This document shows, piece after piece, positions 1 to 5,830 of a DNA stretch of 5,903 nucleotides. Below the pieces are notes generated by a model, which was not told the DNA's origin, ran no database searches, and worked only from the letters and a program-made list of their open reading frames with translations. This DNA comes from an uncultured Bacilli bacterium (GTDB lineage Bacteria > Bacillota_I > Bacilli_A > RF39 > UBA660): contig CAKPAQ010000060.1 of the NCBI GenBank assembly GCA_934133015.1, positions 1-5,903 on the forward strand. The letters run 5' to 3'. The position numbers and the translations under genes were made by a program. Numbering within the stretch: the first letter of the stretch is position 1; each line of letters begins with the position of its first letter.

Positions 1-2
1 CT

Positions 3-1580
3 TTAATAGAACCAGTAAAAGAATATAATATTGCAAAAATGGCAACATTGAACACAGAAATAGAACAACTAAAAAATAAAATTGCTGATAATAGTAATTA
101 CTTAGATAATGAAAAAATTGAATTAGAACAAAATAAAAGAGATAACATTGGAAGTATGATACAAGAAAAAGATGCTCAATTAGAAGTTCTAAAACAAGAG
201 TTACAATCAAATAGAGAATTAGCATTATTATCTATTCAAAAAACAATTCTAGAAAAGCAATTAAAAGGATATGAAGAAGAAAAACAAATACTTCTACAAT
301 GGAATATTGAAGAAAGTGAATCTGATCTTGATACAAGAAAAGCTCTAGATGAATTATTTGCTGAATCAAAAGTTAATCTATCAACAGTTGAAAAAGAACT
401 AATTGAATGTAACATCAAAATTACAAAAAATGAATCAAAAATTGATTTGAGCTTAGAAGAAATCAATAATCAAATAAAAGCCTTAGAAAAAGAAAAAGAA
501 GAATTGAATAATGAGTACTCAGCTATTACAAAATCATTAGAAGATAAAAATAATTTAAAATATATTAATAAGGAACAGAAATTAACTGATATTCAAAAAC
601 TAAACAAATATAAAGTTGAACTAAATAAATTGAATCCTGAAAATTTAGATAATCTAAAACAACAGTTCTTAGAAAAATACAATCAAGAATTACTAAATCC
701 TACTAGTGAAACTTATACATTACCAGGAAAATTGGCAAATGGGGATGAGTTAAAATCAGATGGTACAATCACAAAGAATAATGCTCAATTACCAGGAAAA
801 CTATCAGCCGGAAATGAACTAAAAAGTGATGGATCAATTACCGAAAAGCCATTAGAATTACCAGGAGAATTAGAAAATGGTGATCAATTGAAGTCTGATG
901 GTACAATTGTAAATAAAGATGATTTAGATGATGAAGAAATAGAAGAAATTACAGATGCTAACCCAGGATTACTAAAAAAGGCTGCCAATGCAATTAAAAA
1001 TGGTGGAAAGAAAGCAATAGAATGGGTTAAAAAACATCCTAAATTAGCAGCCACTATAGGAACTGCAGTAGTTGTAGTAGTTGTTGGAGCAACAGCAATA
1101 ATCAAATCTTTAACTGGTCAAAATCTTGAAAGTGTTCCACCAGAAGTACCAATTATACCAGATAATAATATTGAACAAGAAGCAAATCTTGATGATACAG
1201 CTAAAACTGAAACTGAAGCCATAGCTGACGAAGCAATTCAAGAAACAGAAGATACAAACAGCTTTGATGAAAATTACAATTCAGCAATTAATAATATATT
1301 AGAAGGTAAATCAAATGTATATGTATCAGCAGATAGAGCTATAAATAATCAAGAAGCTGTCCAAAATATTTATAATCCATCTTTTGAGACTTCACAAATA
1401 AGTAAATTATATACTATGGAAGATGGACAATTACAAACAGTAAGCTACGATGATGCAAAACAAATAGTAGAAAACGGCGGTACAGTAAGTGCACAAATAA
1501 CTAATGATGGTGTTGGTATTGGTTATGTATCAATCGGTGATAATGTTAATGAACAAAATGTTGGTGGAATGTCAAGATAA
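3..1580 (+). CDS. Membrane-anchored coiled-coil protein with tandem repeats, 5'-partial
   Basis: I do not recognise the family. The frame stays open to the left edge: 12 codons (LIEPVKEYNIAK) precede the ATG at 39, and no Shine-Dalgarno lies before that ATG. The gene therefore very probably begins outside the window and 39 is an internal Met. Numbering from that Met, residues 1-215 are Lys/Glu/Asn/Leu-rich with heptad-like spacing, as in a long coiled coil. Residues 228-296 are three tandem 23-residue repeats. Residues 297-306 are acidic. Residues 310-335 form a basic, probably amphipathic helix (LLKKAANAIKNGGKKAIEWV), followed by one hydrophobic segment at about 336-355 (AATIGTAVVVVVVGATAII). 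Residues 360-410 are an acidic linker, and 411-513 look like a compact terminal domain ending GGMSR. The Lys-rich flank before the membrane segment suggests that the coiled coil is cytoplasmic and the C-terminus outside (positive-inside rule, inference). Two co-oriented genes follow closely. A structural or cell-envelope role is plausible but not shown. Confidence 0.85.
   Translation, partial: LIEPVKEYNIAKMATLNTEIEQLKNKIADNSNYLDNEKIELEQNKRDNIGSMIQEKDAQLEVLKQELQSNRELALLSIQKTILEKQLKGYEEEKQILLQWNIEESESDLDTRKALDELFAESKVNLSTVEKELIECNIKITKNESKIDLSLEEINNQIKALEKEKEELNNEYSAITKSLEDKNNLKYINKEQKLTDIQKLNKYKVELNKLNPENLDNLKQQFLEKYNQELLNPTSETYTLPGKLANGDELKSDGTITKNNAQLPGKLSAGNELKSDGSITEKPLELPGELENGDQLKSDGTIVNKDDLDDEEIEEITDANPGLLKKAANAIKNGGKKAIEWVKKHPKLAATIGTAVVVVVVGATAIIKSLTGQNLESVPPEVPIIPDNNIEQEANLDDTAKTETEAIADEAIQETEDTNSFDENYNSAINNILEGKSNVYVSADRAINNQEAVQNIYNPSFETSQISKLYTMEDGQLQTVSYDDAKQIVENGGTVSAQITNDGVGIGYVSIGDNVNEQNVGGMSR
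720..926 (+). repeat. Three tandem 69-bp (23-codon) repeats inside the coiled-coil gene
   Basis: Three in-frame units start at 720, 789 and 858. Each encodes LPG(K/E)L-x-x-G-(D/N)-(E/Q)-LKSDG(T/S)I followed by a variable tail. Synonymous positions differ widely between units (ttg/cta/tta for one Leu, tca/agt/tct for the Ser). The protein pattern is therefore kept while the DNA has diverged, which argues for old duplication under selection rather than recent slippage. The block joins the coiled-coil region to the acidic stretch and membrane segment. Confidence 0.9.
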
Positions 1581-1592
1581 TAGGAGGAAAAA

Positions 1593-1838
1593 ATGGAAAA
1601 TAGAATAAACAAAATTATAAAATTAAAAAATGGTTCAAAATACTTAGTATTAAATCAAGCTTACTATAAATCAAATAATTACTACTTTGTAGTAGGTGTA
1701 AGTGCTGATGAACAAGATATTACTGATGAATTTAGATTATTAGAAGAAAAAAATGCAGATGGAAAATTAACATTATCATCAGTTAAAGATCCTGAAACAA
1801 TAAAACTTTTAGCACAATATTTAGAACCAAAAGCTTAG
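1593..1838 (+). CDS. Small conserved-looking hypothetical protein (81 aa)
   Basis: The start is well supported by TAGGAGG at 1581-1587, five bases before the ATG and just after the stop of the upstream gene, so the two are probably co-transcribed. The protein has no signal peptide or membrane segment. Its first half reads as beta strands (INKIIKLKNGSKYLVLNQAYY, then NNYYFVVGVSADE) and its second half as charged helix (TDEFRLLEEKNADGK, DPETIKLLAQYLEP). The layout, a strand with K/DG followed by Y-L-V-L and a short acidic tail, resembles small DUF1292-like cytoplasmic proteins of Bacillota, but this is only a resemblance in length and pattern and I assign no function. It is a likely soluble partner of the flanking coiled-coil and disordered proteins. 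Confidence is high that it is a gene and low for any role. Confidence 0.8.
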   Translation: MENRINKIIKLKNGSKYLVLNQAYYKSNNYYFVVGVSADEQDITDEFRLLEEKNADGKLTLSSVKDPETIKLLAQYLEPKA

Positions 1839-1848
1839 AGGTGACAAT

Positions 1849-2523
1849 ATGAATATAAATAATGAACAAGACTTAATAAATGGTACTAATATACCTAAAC
1901 CACGTATAAGAAATGATAAAGAAACTGATGAAGAATATGTAGAATATTTAAAAAATTATTATAATACATACTTTCCTGAGGAAAAAGAAGTTGTTCAAAG
2001 TAAAGAAGTTAATAGCCAAGAACAACTTCAAAATCCTACAATAGAAGAAGCACCAGTTGTTGAAACTGAAATTACAGAGCATGATATTTCTAATATTCAA
2101 AATAACTTAGAATCATATGCTGATTCCATAATTGCAAGTGAACAACAATCTAATAACAGAGAACCTAAACAAGAACAGACTATTAACTTTGACTTAAATG
2201 CTACCCAACCAATTACTAATCCAAAAAGCGAAAATAGCGAACAACAAGAAGAAATATATGGTTTCAATTTTGATGTAAATAATGATGCTCCACAAATTAA
2301 TTTTGATTTATCTGGTATTCCAGAAACTGAAGTAGAAGAGATTAAAGATTCTAATGAAGTACTTAATAAGAAAGTAAGGTCATTTGAATTATTTACAAAA
2401 GCCAAAGCCTTTTTTACAAGTGTAAAGAATAAAATATCTCAAAATGTTGAAGATTATTTGTGTGGTTTTGGGAATTCATTTGGTGAAGAAGACTTAGCCA
2501 TAGAAAATGGAATGACTCGTTAA
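1849..2523 (+). CDS. Acidic, largely disordered hypothetical protein (224 aa)
   Basis: The start is supported by AGAGGTGA at 1837-1844, which overlaps the stop of the 81-aa gene. Residues 10-45 look like a short ordered module (NIPKPRIRNDKETDEEYVEY, then a Tyr-rich helix to FPEE). Residues 46-135 are Glu/Gln/Asn/Ser-rich and probably disordered. Three short NFD motifs follow: INFDL at 112-116, FNFDV at 139-143 and INFDL at 150-154. Residues 171-205 are basic and probably amphipathic helix (VRSFELFTKAKAFFTSVKNK). The tail ends ENGMTR, matching the GGMSR end of the first gene. There is no signal peptide or clear membrane span, so a cytoplasmic or membrane-peripheral protein is likeliest. The NFD motifs could be docking motifs (inference). 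It is the last gene before the terminator at 2538-2569. I recognise no family. Confidence 0.8.
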   Translation: MNINNEQDLINGTNIPKPRIRNDKETDEEYVEYLKNYYNTYFPEEKEVVQSKEVNSQEQLQNPTIEEAPVVETEITEHDISNIQNNLESYADSIIASEQQSNNREPKQEQTINFDLNATQPITNPKSENSEQQEEIYGFNFDVNNDAPQINFDLSGIPETEVEEIKDSNEVLNKKVRSFELFTKAKAFFTSVKNKISQNVEDYLCGFGNSFGEEDLAIENGMTR

Positions 2524-2537
2524 AAGATGTAAATAAT

Positions 2538-2569
2538 AAAAAATAGGTTGTATAATCTATTTTTTTTTT
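2538..2569 (+). terminator. Intrinsic terminator of the three-gene unit
   Basis: A 12-bp stem pairs 2538-2549 (AAAAAATAGGTT) with 2554-2565 (AATCTATTTTTT), with one G-T wobble and a GTAT loop, and runs into a T-tract that continues to 2569. It lies 14 bases after the stop of the disordered-protein gene. The stem is mostly A-T, with a G/C-containing core near the loop, so its strength is uncertain. Its loop and distal arm overlap the promoter of the next operon. Confidence 0.75.
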
Positions 2570-2577
2570 GCTATAAT
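2548..2577 (+). promoter_or_regulatory. Sigma-A-type promoter for the tsaE operon
   Basis: TATAAT at 2572-2577 is a perfect -10 box preceded by TG-C (2569-2571), an extended -10. TTGTAT at 2548-2553, spaced 18 bases, is a half-consensus -35. The box follows directly on the terminator T-run, so transcription restarts where the previous unit ends. Transcription would be expected to begin at about 2583-2585, right at the tsaE ribosome binding site, leaving a leader of roughly 10 bases. Confidence 0.65.
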
Positions 2578-2582
2578 AAATT

Positions 2583-2589
2583 AGGTGAT
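2583..2589 (+). promoter_or_regulatory. tsaE: Shine-Dalgarno AGGTGAT that sets the tsaE start
   Basis: AGGTGAT lies 4-6 bases before the ATG at 2594. An upstream in-frame GTG at 2585 falls inside this site and has no ribosome binding site of its own, so the ATG at 2594 is preferred. The same GGTGAT form precedes tsaD (4100-4105). Confidence 0.7.
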
Positions 2590-2593
2590 ATAT

Positions 2594-3052
2594 ATGACAT
2601 ATAAAATAACAAGTAGAAGTGAAAAAGATACTATTGAATTAGCACAAAACATTGAATCTGAAAAATTTCCTAATATGGTAATTTGTTTAATTGGCGATTT
2701 AGGTAGTGGCAAAACTATATTTACTAAAGGATTTGCCGCATCATTAGGTATAGAAGAAGCTGTAACTTCGCCAACATTTAATATAATAAAAGAATATACT
2801 TCAGGAGAAATGGATTTATATCATATGGACGTTTATCGTTTAGATGGTAAAGTTTCAGATCTAGGTTTAGAAGAATATTACGACAAAGGTGGAGTTGTTA
2901 TTATCGAATGGGCTGATATGATAGCCGACTATTTGCCAGAAGAAAGATTAGAAATAAAATTTAAAATATCTGAAGAAACAGAAGATACTAGAATAATTTC
3001 AATTACACCAATAGGTAGAGAATATGAAGATCTATGTGAGGCAGTACTATGA
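2594..3052 (+). CDS. tsaE: tRNA threonylcarbamoyladenosine biosynthesis ATPase TsaE
   Basis: TsaE is the P-loop ATPase that drives turnover of the bacterial t6A complex (TsaB-TsaD-TsaE) in the cytoplasm, which modifies A37 of tRNAs reading ANN codons. The 152-aa product has the usual family length and all landmarks: Walker A GDLGSGKT at residues 34-41, TSPTF at 58-62 (switch-like region), the HMDVYRL strand at 77-83, and the Walker B-like VVIIEWAD at 101-108. I chose the ATG at 2594 over a GTG nine bases upstream because AGGTGAT is correctly spaced for it. It is the first gene of the t6A operon. Its stop overlaps the tsaB start (ATGA, 3049-3052), which suggests translational coupling and matched amounts of the partner subunits. 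Identification is firm. Confidence 0.97.
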   Translation: MTYKITSRSEKDTIELAQNIESEKFPNMVICLIGDLGSGKTIFTKGFAASLGIEEAVTSPTFNIIKEYTSGEMDLYHMDVYRLDGKVSDLGLEEYYDKGGVVIIEWADMIADYLPEERLEIKFKISEETEDTRIISITPIGREYEDLCEAVL

Positions 3053-3687
3053 TAGCTCTATACATAGATACAACTTCTAATTATCTATATTCAGCATTAT
3101 CAATTGATAATAAAATAACAGGCGAAATCAAAGAAAAGTTGGATAAAGATTTGTCTGTTTTTACTTTAGATAAAATTAGAATAATGTTAGAAAACTCAAA
3201 TTTAGAGCCAAAGAATATAGAAAAAATAATAGTAGTAAATGGTCCAGGATCATTTACTGGTGTTAGAATCGGTGTAACTATTGCAAAAACTTGGGCATTA
3301 TCACTAAATACTAAAATTTCAGTAACTTCGTCATTAAAGAGTATGGCACTATCATCTGAAGTAGCTAGTGATTATAAAGTTCCAATAATAGATGCAAGAA
3401 GAGGCTTTGTTTATGCGGGAATATATGATAATAACGGAATTCCGGTTTTAAATGATAAATATATAAGTCTAGAAGCTTTAAAATGCGCTATCGAAAACTT
3501 ACCGGGTTCTTATAGTGTTATTACTAATAATGATATAGATATTGATAATATAGAATTATACAACCCTAATTTTTCAAATATTTTTAAAAATAATATAAAT
3601 AATGAAGAATTAATACCTCATGCTGTAAATCCAGTTTACTTAAAACAAACTGAAGCAGAGGAAAAAGAAAGAATTGAACTAATATGA
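3049..3687 (+). CDS. tsaB: tRNA threonylcarbamoyladenosine biosynthesis protein TsaB
   Basis: TsaB is the non-catalytic ASKHA-fold partner that dimerises with TsaD and recruits TsaE in the bacterial t6A complex. At 212 aa it is slightly shorter than many homologues (about 220-240). Visible hallmarks are the N-terminal strand IALYIDTTS (2-10), the signature NGPGSFTGVRIG (64-75) and the strand/turn IDARRGFVYAGIY (114-126). The C-terminal NPVYLKQTEAEE (194-205) is typical of the family. Residues 158-190 are Asn/Asp/Ile-rich and look loosely conserved, which may account for the shorter length. The start overlaps the tsaE stop and has GAGG at 3038-3041. The stop overlaps the rimI start (ATGA, 3684-3687). 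Confidence 0.96.
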   Translation: MIALYIDTTSNYLYSALSIDNKITGEIKEKLDKDLSVFTLDKIRIMLENSNLEPKNIEKIIVVNGPGSFTGVRIGVTIAKTWALSLNTKISVTSSLKSMALSSEVASDYKVPIIDARRGFVYAGIYDNNGIPVLNDKYISLEALKCAIENLPGSYSVITNNDIDIDNIELYNPNFSNIFKNNINNEELIPHAVNPVYLKQTEAEEKERIELI

Positions 3688-4094
3688 TAATAACTAATAA
3701 TAATATAGAATTATTAGAAAGTTCTTTTCCTAAATATTTTAAAGATGAAAGCATAATTGAAAAAATAAAAAATAATCCATATACCAATTATTATTTAGTA
3801 ACTAAAAATGGTGTATGTCTTGCATTTATTAATTATGACCTTATTTATGAAAGAGCTGAATTGTCTCAAATAGAGGTATTAAAAGAGTATCAAAGACAGG
3901 GTATTGCTTCAAAATTATTAGAATTTTTCATTGAAGATTGTAAAAATAAACAAATAAAAAATATAACCTTAGAAGTAAAAATAGATAATGTTAAAGCAAT
4001 TAATTTATATAAAAAATATGGTTTTAAACAAGTCGCAATTAGAAAAAAATATTATAATGGAATAGATGGTATTTTAATGGAAAAAGTTTTATAA
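3684..4094 (+). CDS. rimI: RimI-type GNAT N-acetyltransferase
   Basis: RimI transfers acetyl from acetyl-CoA to a protein N-terminus; in E. coli the known substrate is ribosomal protein bS18. The gene commonly sits with tsaB/tsaD in Bacillota. The 136-aa product has a GNAT acetyl-CoA loop, QRQGIA at 70-75 (Q/R-x-x-G-x-A/G), after the strand AELSQIEVLKEY. LEVKIDN (96-102) and INLYKKYGF (106-114) follow, then RKKYYNGIDGILMEK near the end. Glu97 and Tyr109 have the same 12-residue spacing as the E. coli RimI catalytic pair Glu103/Tyr115. The N-terminus is short, giving a minimal GNAT. There is no well-spaced Shine-Dalgarno (GAGGAAA at 3659-3665 is about 18 bases away), so translation probably depends on coupling through the ATGA overlap with tsaB. 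The bS18 substrate is inferred from the family, and other GNAT substrates are possible. Confidence 0.92.
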   Translation: MIITNNNIELLESSFPKYFKDESIIEKIKNNPYTNYYLVTKNGVCLAFINYDLIYERAELSQIEVLKEYQRQGIASKLLEFFIEDCKNKQIKNITLEVKIDNVKAINLYKKYGFKQVAIRKKYYNGIDGILMEKVL

Positions 4095-4108
4095 AGTATG
4101 GTGATGTT

Positions 4109-5113
4109 ATGAAAGATGTATATATTTTTGCTATAGAAAGTAGTTGTGATGAAACAAGTTGTTCCATTGTTAAAAATGGATGTGAAGATATTTCTACTGT
4201 TATATCTACACAAATTGATATTCACAAAAATTATGGGGGAGTAGTTCCAGAAATAGCTAGTCGTCAACATGTAAAGAATATTACTATGGTTATAGATGAA
4301 TGCTTAAAAAAAGCTAATATGACTATTGACGATATGGATGCGATTGCTGTAACATATGGGCCAGGTTTAATCGGTTCATTATTAGTTGGGGTAGAAGCTG
4401 CTAAAACATTAGCATATACACATAATAAGCCTTTAATTCCAGTTCATCATATATCAGGTCATATCTATGCCAATAATTTAGTAGAATCAATGAGATTTCC
4501 ACTAATGGCATTAGTGATAAGTGGTGGTCATACTGAACTTATATATATGAAAGATCATTATTCATTTGAAAAAATAGGTGCTACTTTAGATGATGCAGTT
4601 GGAGAATGTTATGATAAAGTAGCTAGAATTATAGGAGTTGCTTATCCAGGTGGACCAACTATCGATAAATGGGCCCATGAAGGACAAGATACCTATAAAT
4701 TGCCATTACCATTAAATAATGATACATATAACTTTAGTTTTAGCGGTTTAAAAAGTGCCATAATCAATTTAGTTCATAATGAGAACCAAAGGGGTAATGA
4801 AATTAGAAAAAAAGACTTAGCTACATCATTCCAAAATACAGTTGTTGAAATAGTAACTAAAAAGACTATGAAAGCAATGAAAGATAAAAAAGTTAATAAC
4901 TTAATAGTTGCAGGTGGAGTTGCTGCTAATAGTGGAATAAGAGAAAAACTAATAGAATTATGTGAACAAAATAATATTCACTATACTTTCCCATCAATAA
5001 AGTATTGTACTGATAATGCAACTATGATAGGTGCTTCAGCCTATTATGCATATAAACTGGGAAGAACATCAGATTTAGTGTTAAATGGTAAATCAAGTAT
5101 AGAACTAAAATAA
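4109..5113 (+). CDS. tsaD: tRNA N6-adenosine threonylcarbamoyltransferase TsaD
   Basis: TsaD (Kae1/Qri7 family) is the catalytic subunit that moves the threonylcarbamoyl group from threonylcarbamoyl-AMP to N6 of A37 in ANN-reading tRNAs. The 334-aa product is full length. It shows the ASKHA start AIESSCDETSCSIV (8-21), GGVVPEIASRQHV (43-55) and TYGPGLIGSLLVG (82-94). The metal motif PVHHISGH has its ligand pair at His114 and His118, matching E. coli His111/His115, and the third ligand is Asp302 in CTDNATMIG. SGGHTELI (138-145), the glycine-rich YPGGP (179-183), FSFSGLKSA (209-217) and VAGGVAANS (267-275) complete the nucleotide/substrate pocket. GGTGAT at 4100-4105 supports the start. It follows rimI by 14 bases, completing the t6A operon. 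TsaC/Sua5, which makes the intermediate, is not in the window. Confidence 0.98.
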   Translation: MKDVYIFAIESSCDETSCSIVKNGCEDISTVISTQIDIHKNYGGVVPEIASRQHVKNITMVIDECLKKANMTIDDMDAIAVTYGPGLIGSLLVGVEAAKTLAYTHNKPLIPVHHISGHIYANNLVESMRFPLMALVISGGHTELIYMKDHYSFEKIGATLDDAVGECYDKVARIIGVAYPGGPTIDKWAHEGQDTYKLPLPLNNDTYNFSFSGLKSAIINLVHNENQRGNEIRKKDLATSFQNTVVEIVTKKTMKAMKDKKVNNLIVAGGVAANSGIREKLIELCEQNNIHYTFPSIKYCTDNATMIGASAYYAYKLGRTSDLVLNGKSSIELK

Positions 5114-5154
5114 TTTTCAATCAAAAAGTTATATAAAAGAAAGAGGGATATAAA

Positions 5155-5601
5155 ATGAAAAAAATATCAGAAAAACAAAAAAAAATAATTTTCTATGCAG
5201 GGATTATTTTATTCTTTATTGTAATAATATTAATATTTCTAACAAGCAATAAACTTAATGAAAATAATAAAACAGAAAAAGATCGTTTAACTAACTATTT
5301 ACAAGCAAAAGCCACTTCATTTTACGAAGGAGCATATTATGATACTATTAAAAGTCTTAATGATGATGTTGCTACCTTTTTAGGTAATTTTACTGAAGAA
5401 GGAATAAGCATGAGTATTCAAGTCTTATTAGAAAATAATGTTTTAACTGAGGATGAAGTAAAAGAAAATCTAATCAATAAAGATAATAATAAAAAATGTG
5501 ATTATGAAAATACTAAAGTAGTTATTTATCCACAAGAACCATATAAAAATAACTCTTACCAAGTTAGAACTCAATTAGATTGTGGAATAGAAGCTAAATA
5601 A
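5155..5601 (+). CDS. Single-pass membrane protein of unknown function (148 aa)
   Basis: I do not recognise a named family. The start is supported by AGAGGG at 5142-5147, seven bases before the ATG. A Lys-rich N-terminus (1-10) is followed by one strong hydrophobic helix at about 11-30 (IIFYAGIILFFIVIILIFLT). This fits an uncleaved signal anchor with residues 31-148 outside the cell. The outer part starts with a polar Asn/Lys linker, then a probable helical stretch (DRLTNYLQAKATSFYEGAYY), then a segment with alternating strands (KVVIYPQEPY, SYQVRTQLDCG). The only two cysteines, Cys115 and Cys143, flank that strand pair and could form a disulfide. The gene starts 41 bases after tsaD with no convincing promoter between them, so it is probably read through from the t6A operon. 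It ends just before a strong terminator. Confidence 0.8.
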   Translation: MKKISEKQKKIIFYAGIILFFIVIILIFLTSNKLNENNKTEKDRLTNYLQAKATSFYEGAYYDTIKSLNDDVATFLGNFTEEGISMSIQVLLENNVLTEDEVKENLINKDNNKKCDYENTKVVIYPQEPYKNNSYQVRTQLDCGIEAK

Positions 5602-5614
5602 AAATACAAATAAA

Positions 5615-5652
5615 ATGAGAAAGTAAATGTACTTACTTTCTCATCTTTTTTT
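5615..5652. terminator. Bidirectional intrinsic terminator between convergent genes
   Basis: A perfect 12-bp inverted repeat pairs 5615-5626 (ATGAGAAAGTAA) with 5633-5644 (TTACTTTCTCAT) around the loop ATGTAC. On the plus strand it is followed by C and seven T (5646-5652) and lies 13 bases after the membrane-protein stop. On the minus strand the stem runs into TTTTATTTG, so it can also end the converging permease transcript. The last four codons and the stop of the permease frame are built into one stem arm. Confidence 0.85.
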
Positions 5653-5830
5653 CTATAGTATAAATAACATAATACATAATATATGACAATATACTCAATA
5701 GAACAACTGAAGTTATAACAAGATTTATATTAAATACCTGTGAACCATACATTATTAAATATCCTAAACCTTCTTTTGATACCAGTAATTCACCCATAAT
5801 AACACCGCTATAAGAGGTACGGGGAGAAAA
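5633..5830 (-). pseudogene. C-terminal fragment of a binding-protein-dependent ABC transporter permease
   Basis: Read on the minus strand, 5812 down to 5633 encodes 59 residues beginning YSGVIMGELLVSKEGLGYL and continuing MYGSQVFNINLVITSV, with a last hydrophobic helix and the end IEKKMRK. This is the recognisable C-terminus of SsuC/TauC/ThiX-type inner-membrane permeases (BPD_transp_1 superfamily), which import sulfonates, nitrate-like anions or thiamine precursors with an ATPase and a lipoprotein. The substrate cannot be told from this piece. Going upstream the homology-like stretch ends near 5815, and the frame meets TGA at 5831-5833. The preceding helices and the EAA loop are absent. It is therefore either a truncated relic, a gene cut by insertion or rearrangement, or an intact gene misjoined at an assembly end. 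The family call is fairly firm. Pseudogene status is uncertain. Confidence 0.7.

Noticed and set aside
236..466. Antisense open frames opposite the coiled-coil gene (also 884-1105) and opposite the disordered, tsaB/rimI and rimI/tsaD genes (2097-2405, 3584-3787, 4052-4270)
   Set aside because: They lie wholly within well-supported sense genes, show Ser/Phe/Ile-rich composition expected from the complement of Lys/Glu/Asn codons, and lack supporting ribosome binding sites or domain motifs.
720..926. Sortase (LPxTG) signals in the LPGKL/LPGEL repeats
   Set aside because: The motif lacks the Thr-Gly, is repeated three times internally, and is not followed by a hydrophobic helix and basic tail at the C-terminus.
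960..1040. Bacteriocin-like or antimicrobial peptide (basic amphipathic helix with GG)
   Set aside because: The segment is in the middle of a continuous long reading frame with no start, leader or processing context; a membrane-flanking helix explains it.
2572..2577. Mycoplasma-type genetic code (TGA as Trp)
   Set aside because: Trp is encoded by TGG in the recognised genes, and tsaE and tsaB end at TGA in ATGA overlaps at family-typical lengths.
5132..5137. Promoter for the 148-aa membrane protein (TATAAA)
   Set aside because: There is no acceptable -35 at 16-18 bases and such A/T hexamers are expected by chance at this composition; read-through from tsaD is simpler.
5616..5644. CRISPR or IS-end repeat from the 12-bp inverted repeat
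   Set aside because: There is a single copy, the loop is 6 bases, and a T-run and convergent gene ends are present, so it is a terminator hairpin.
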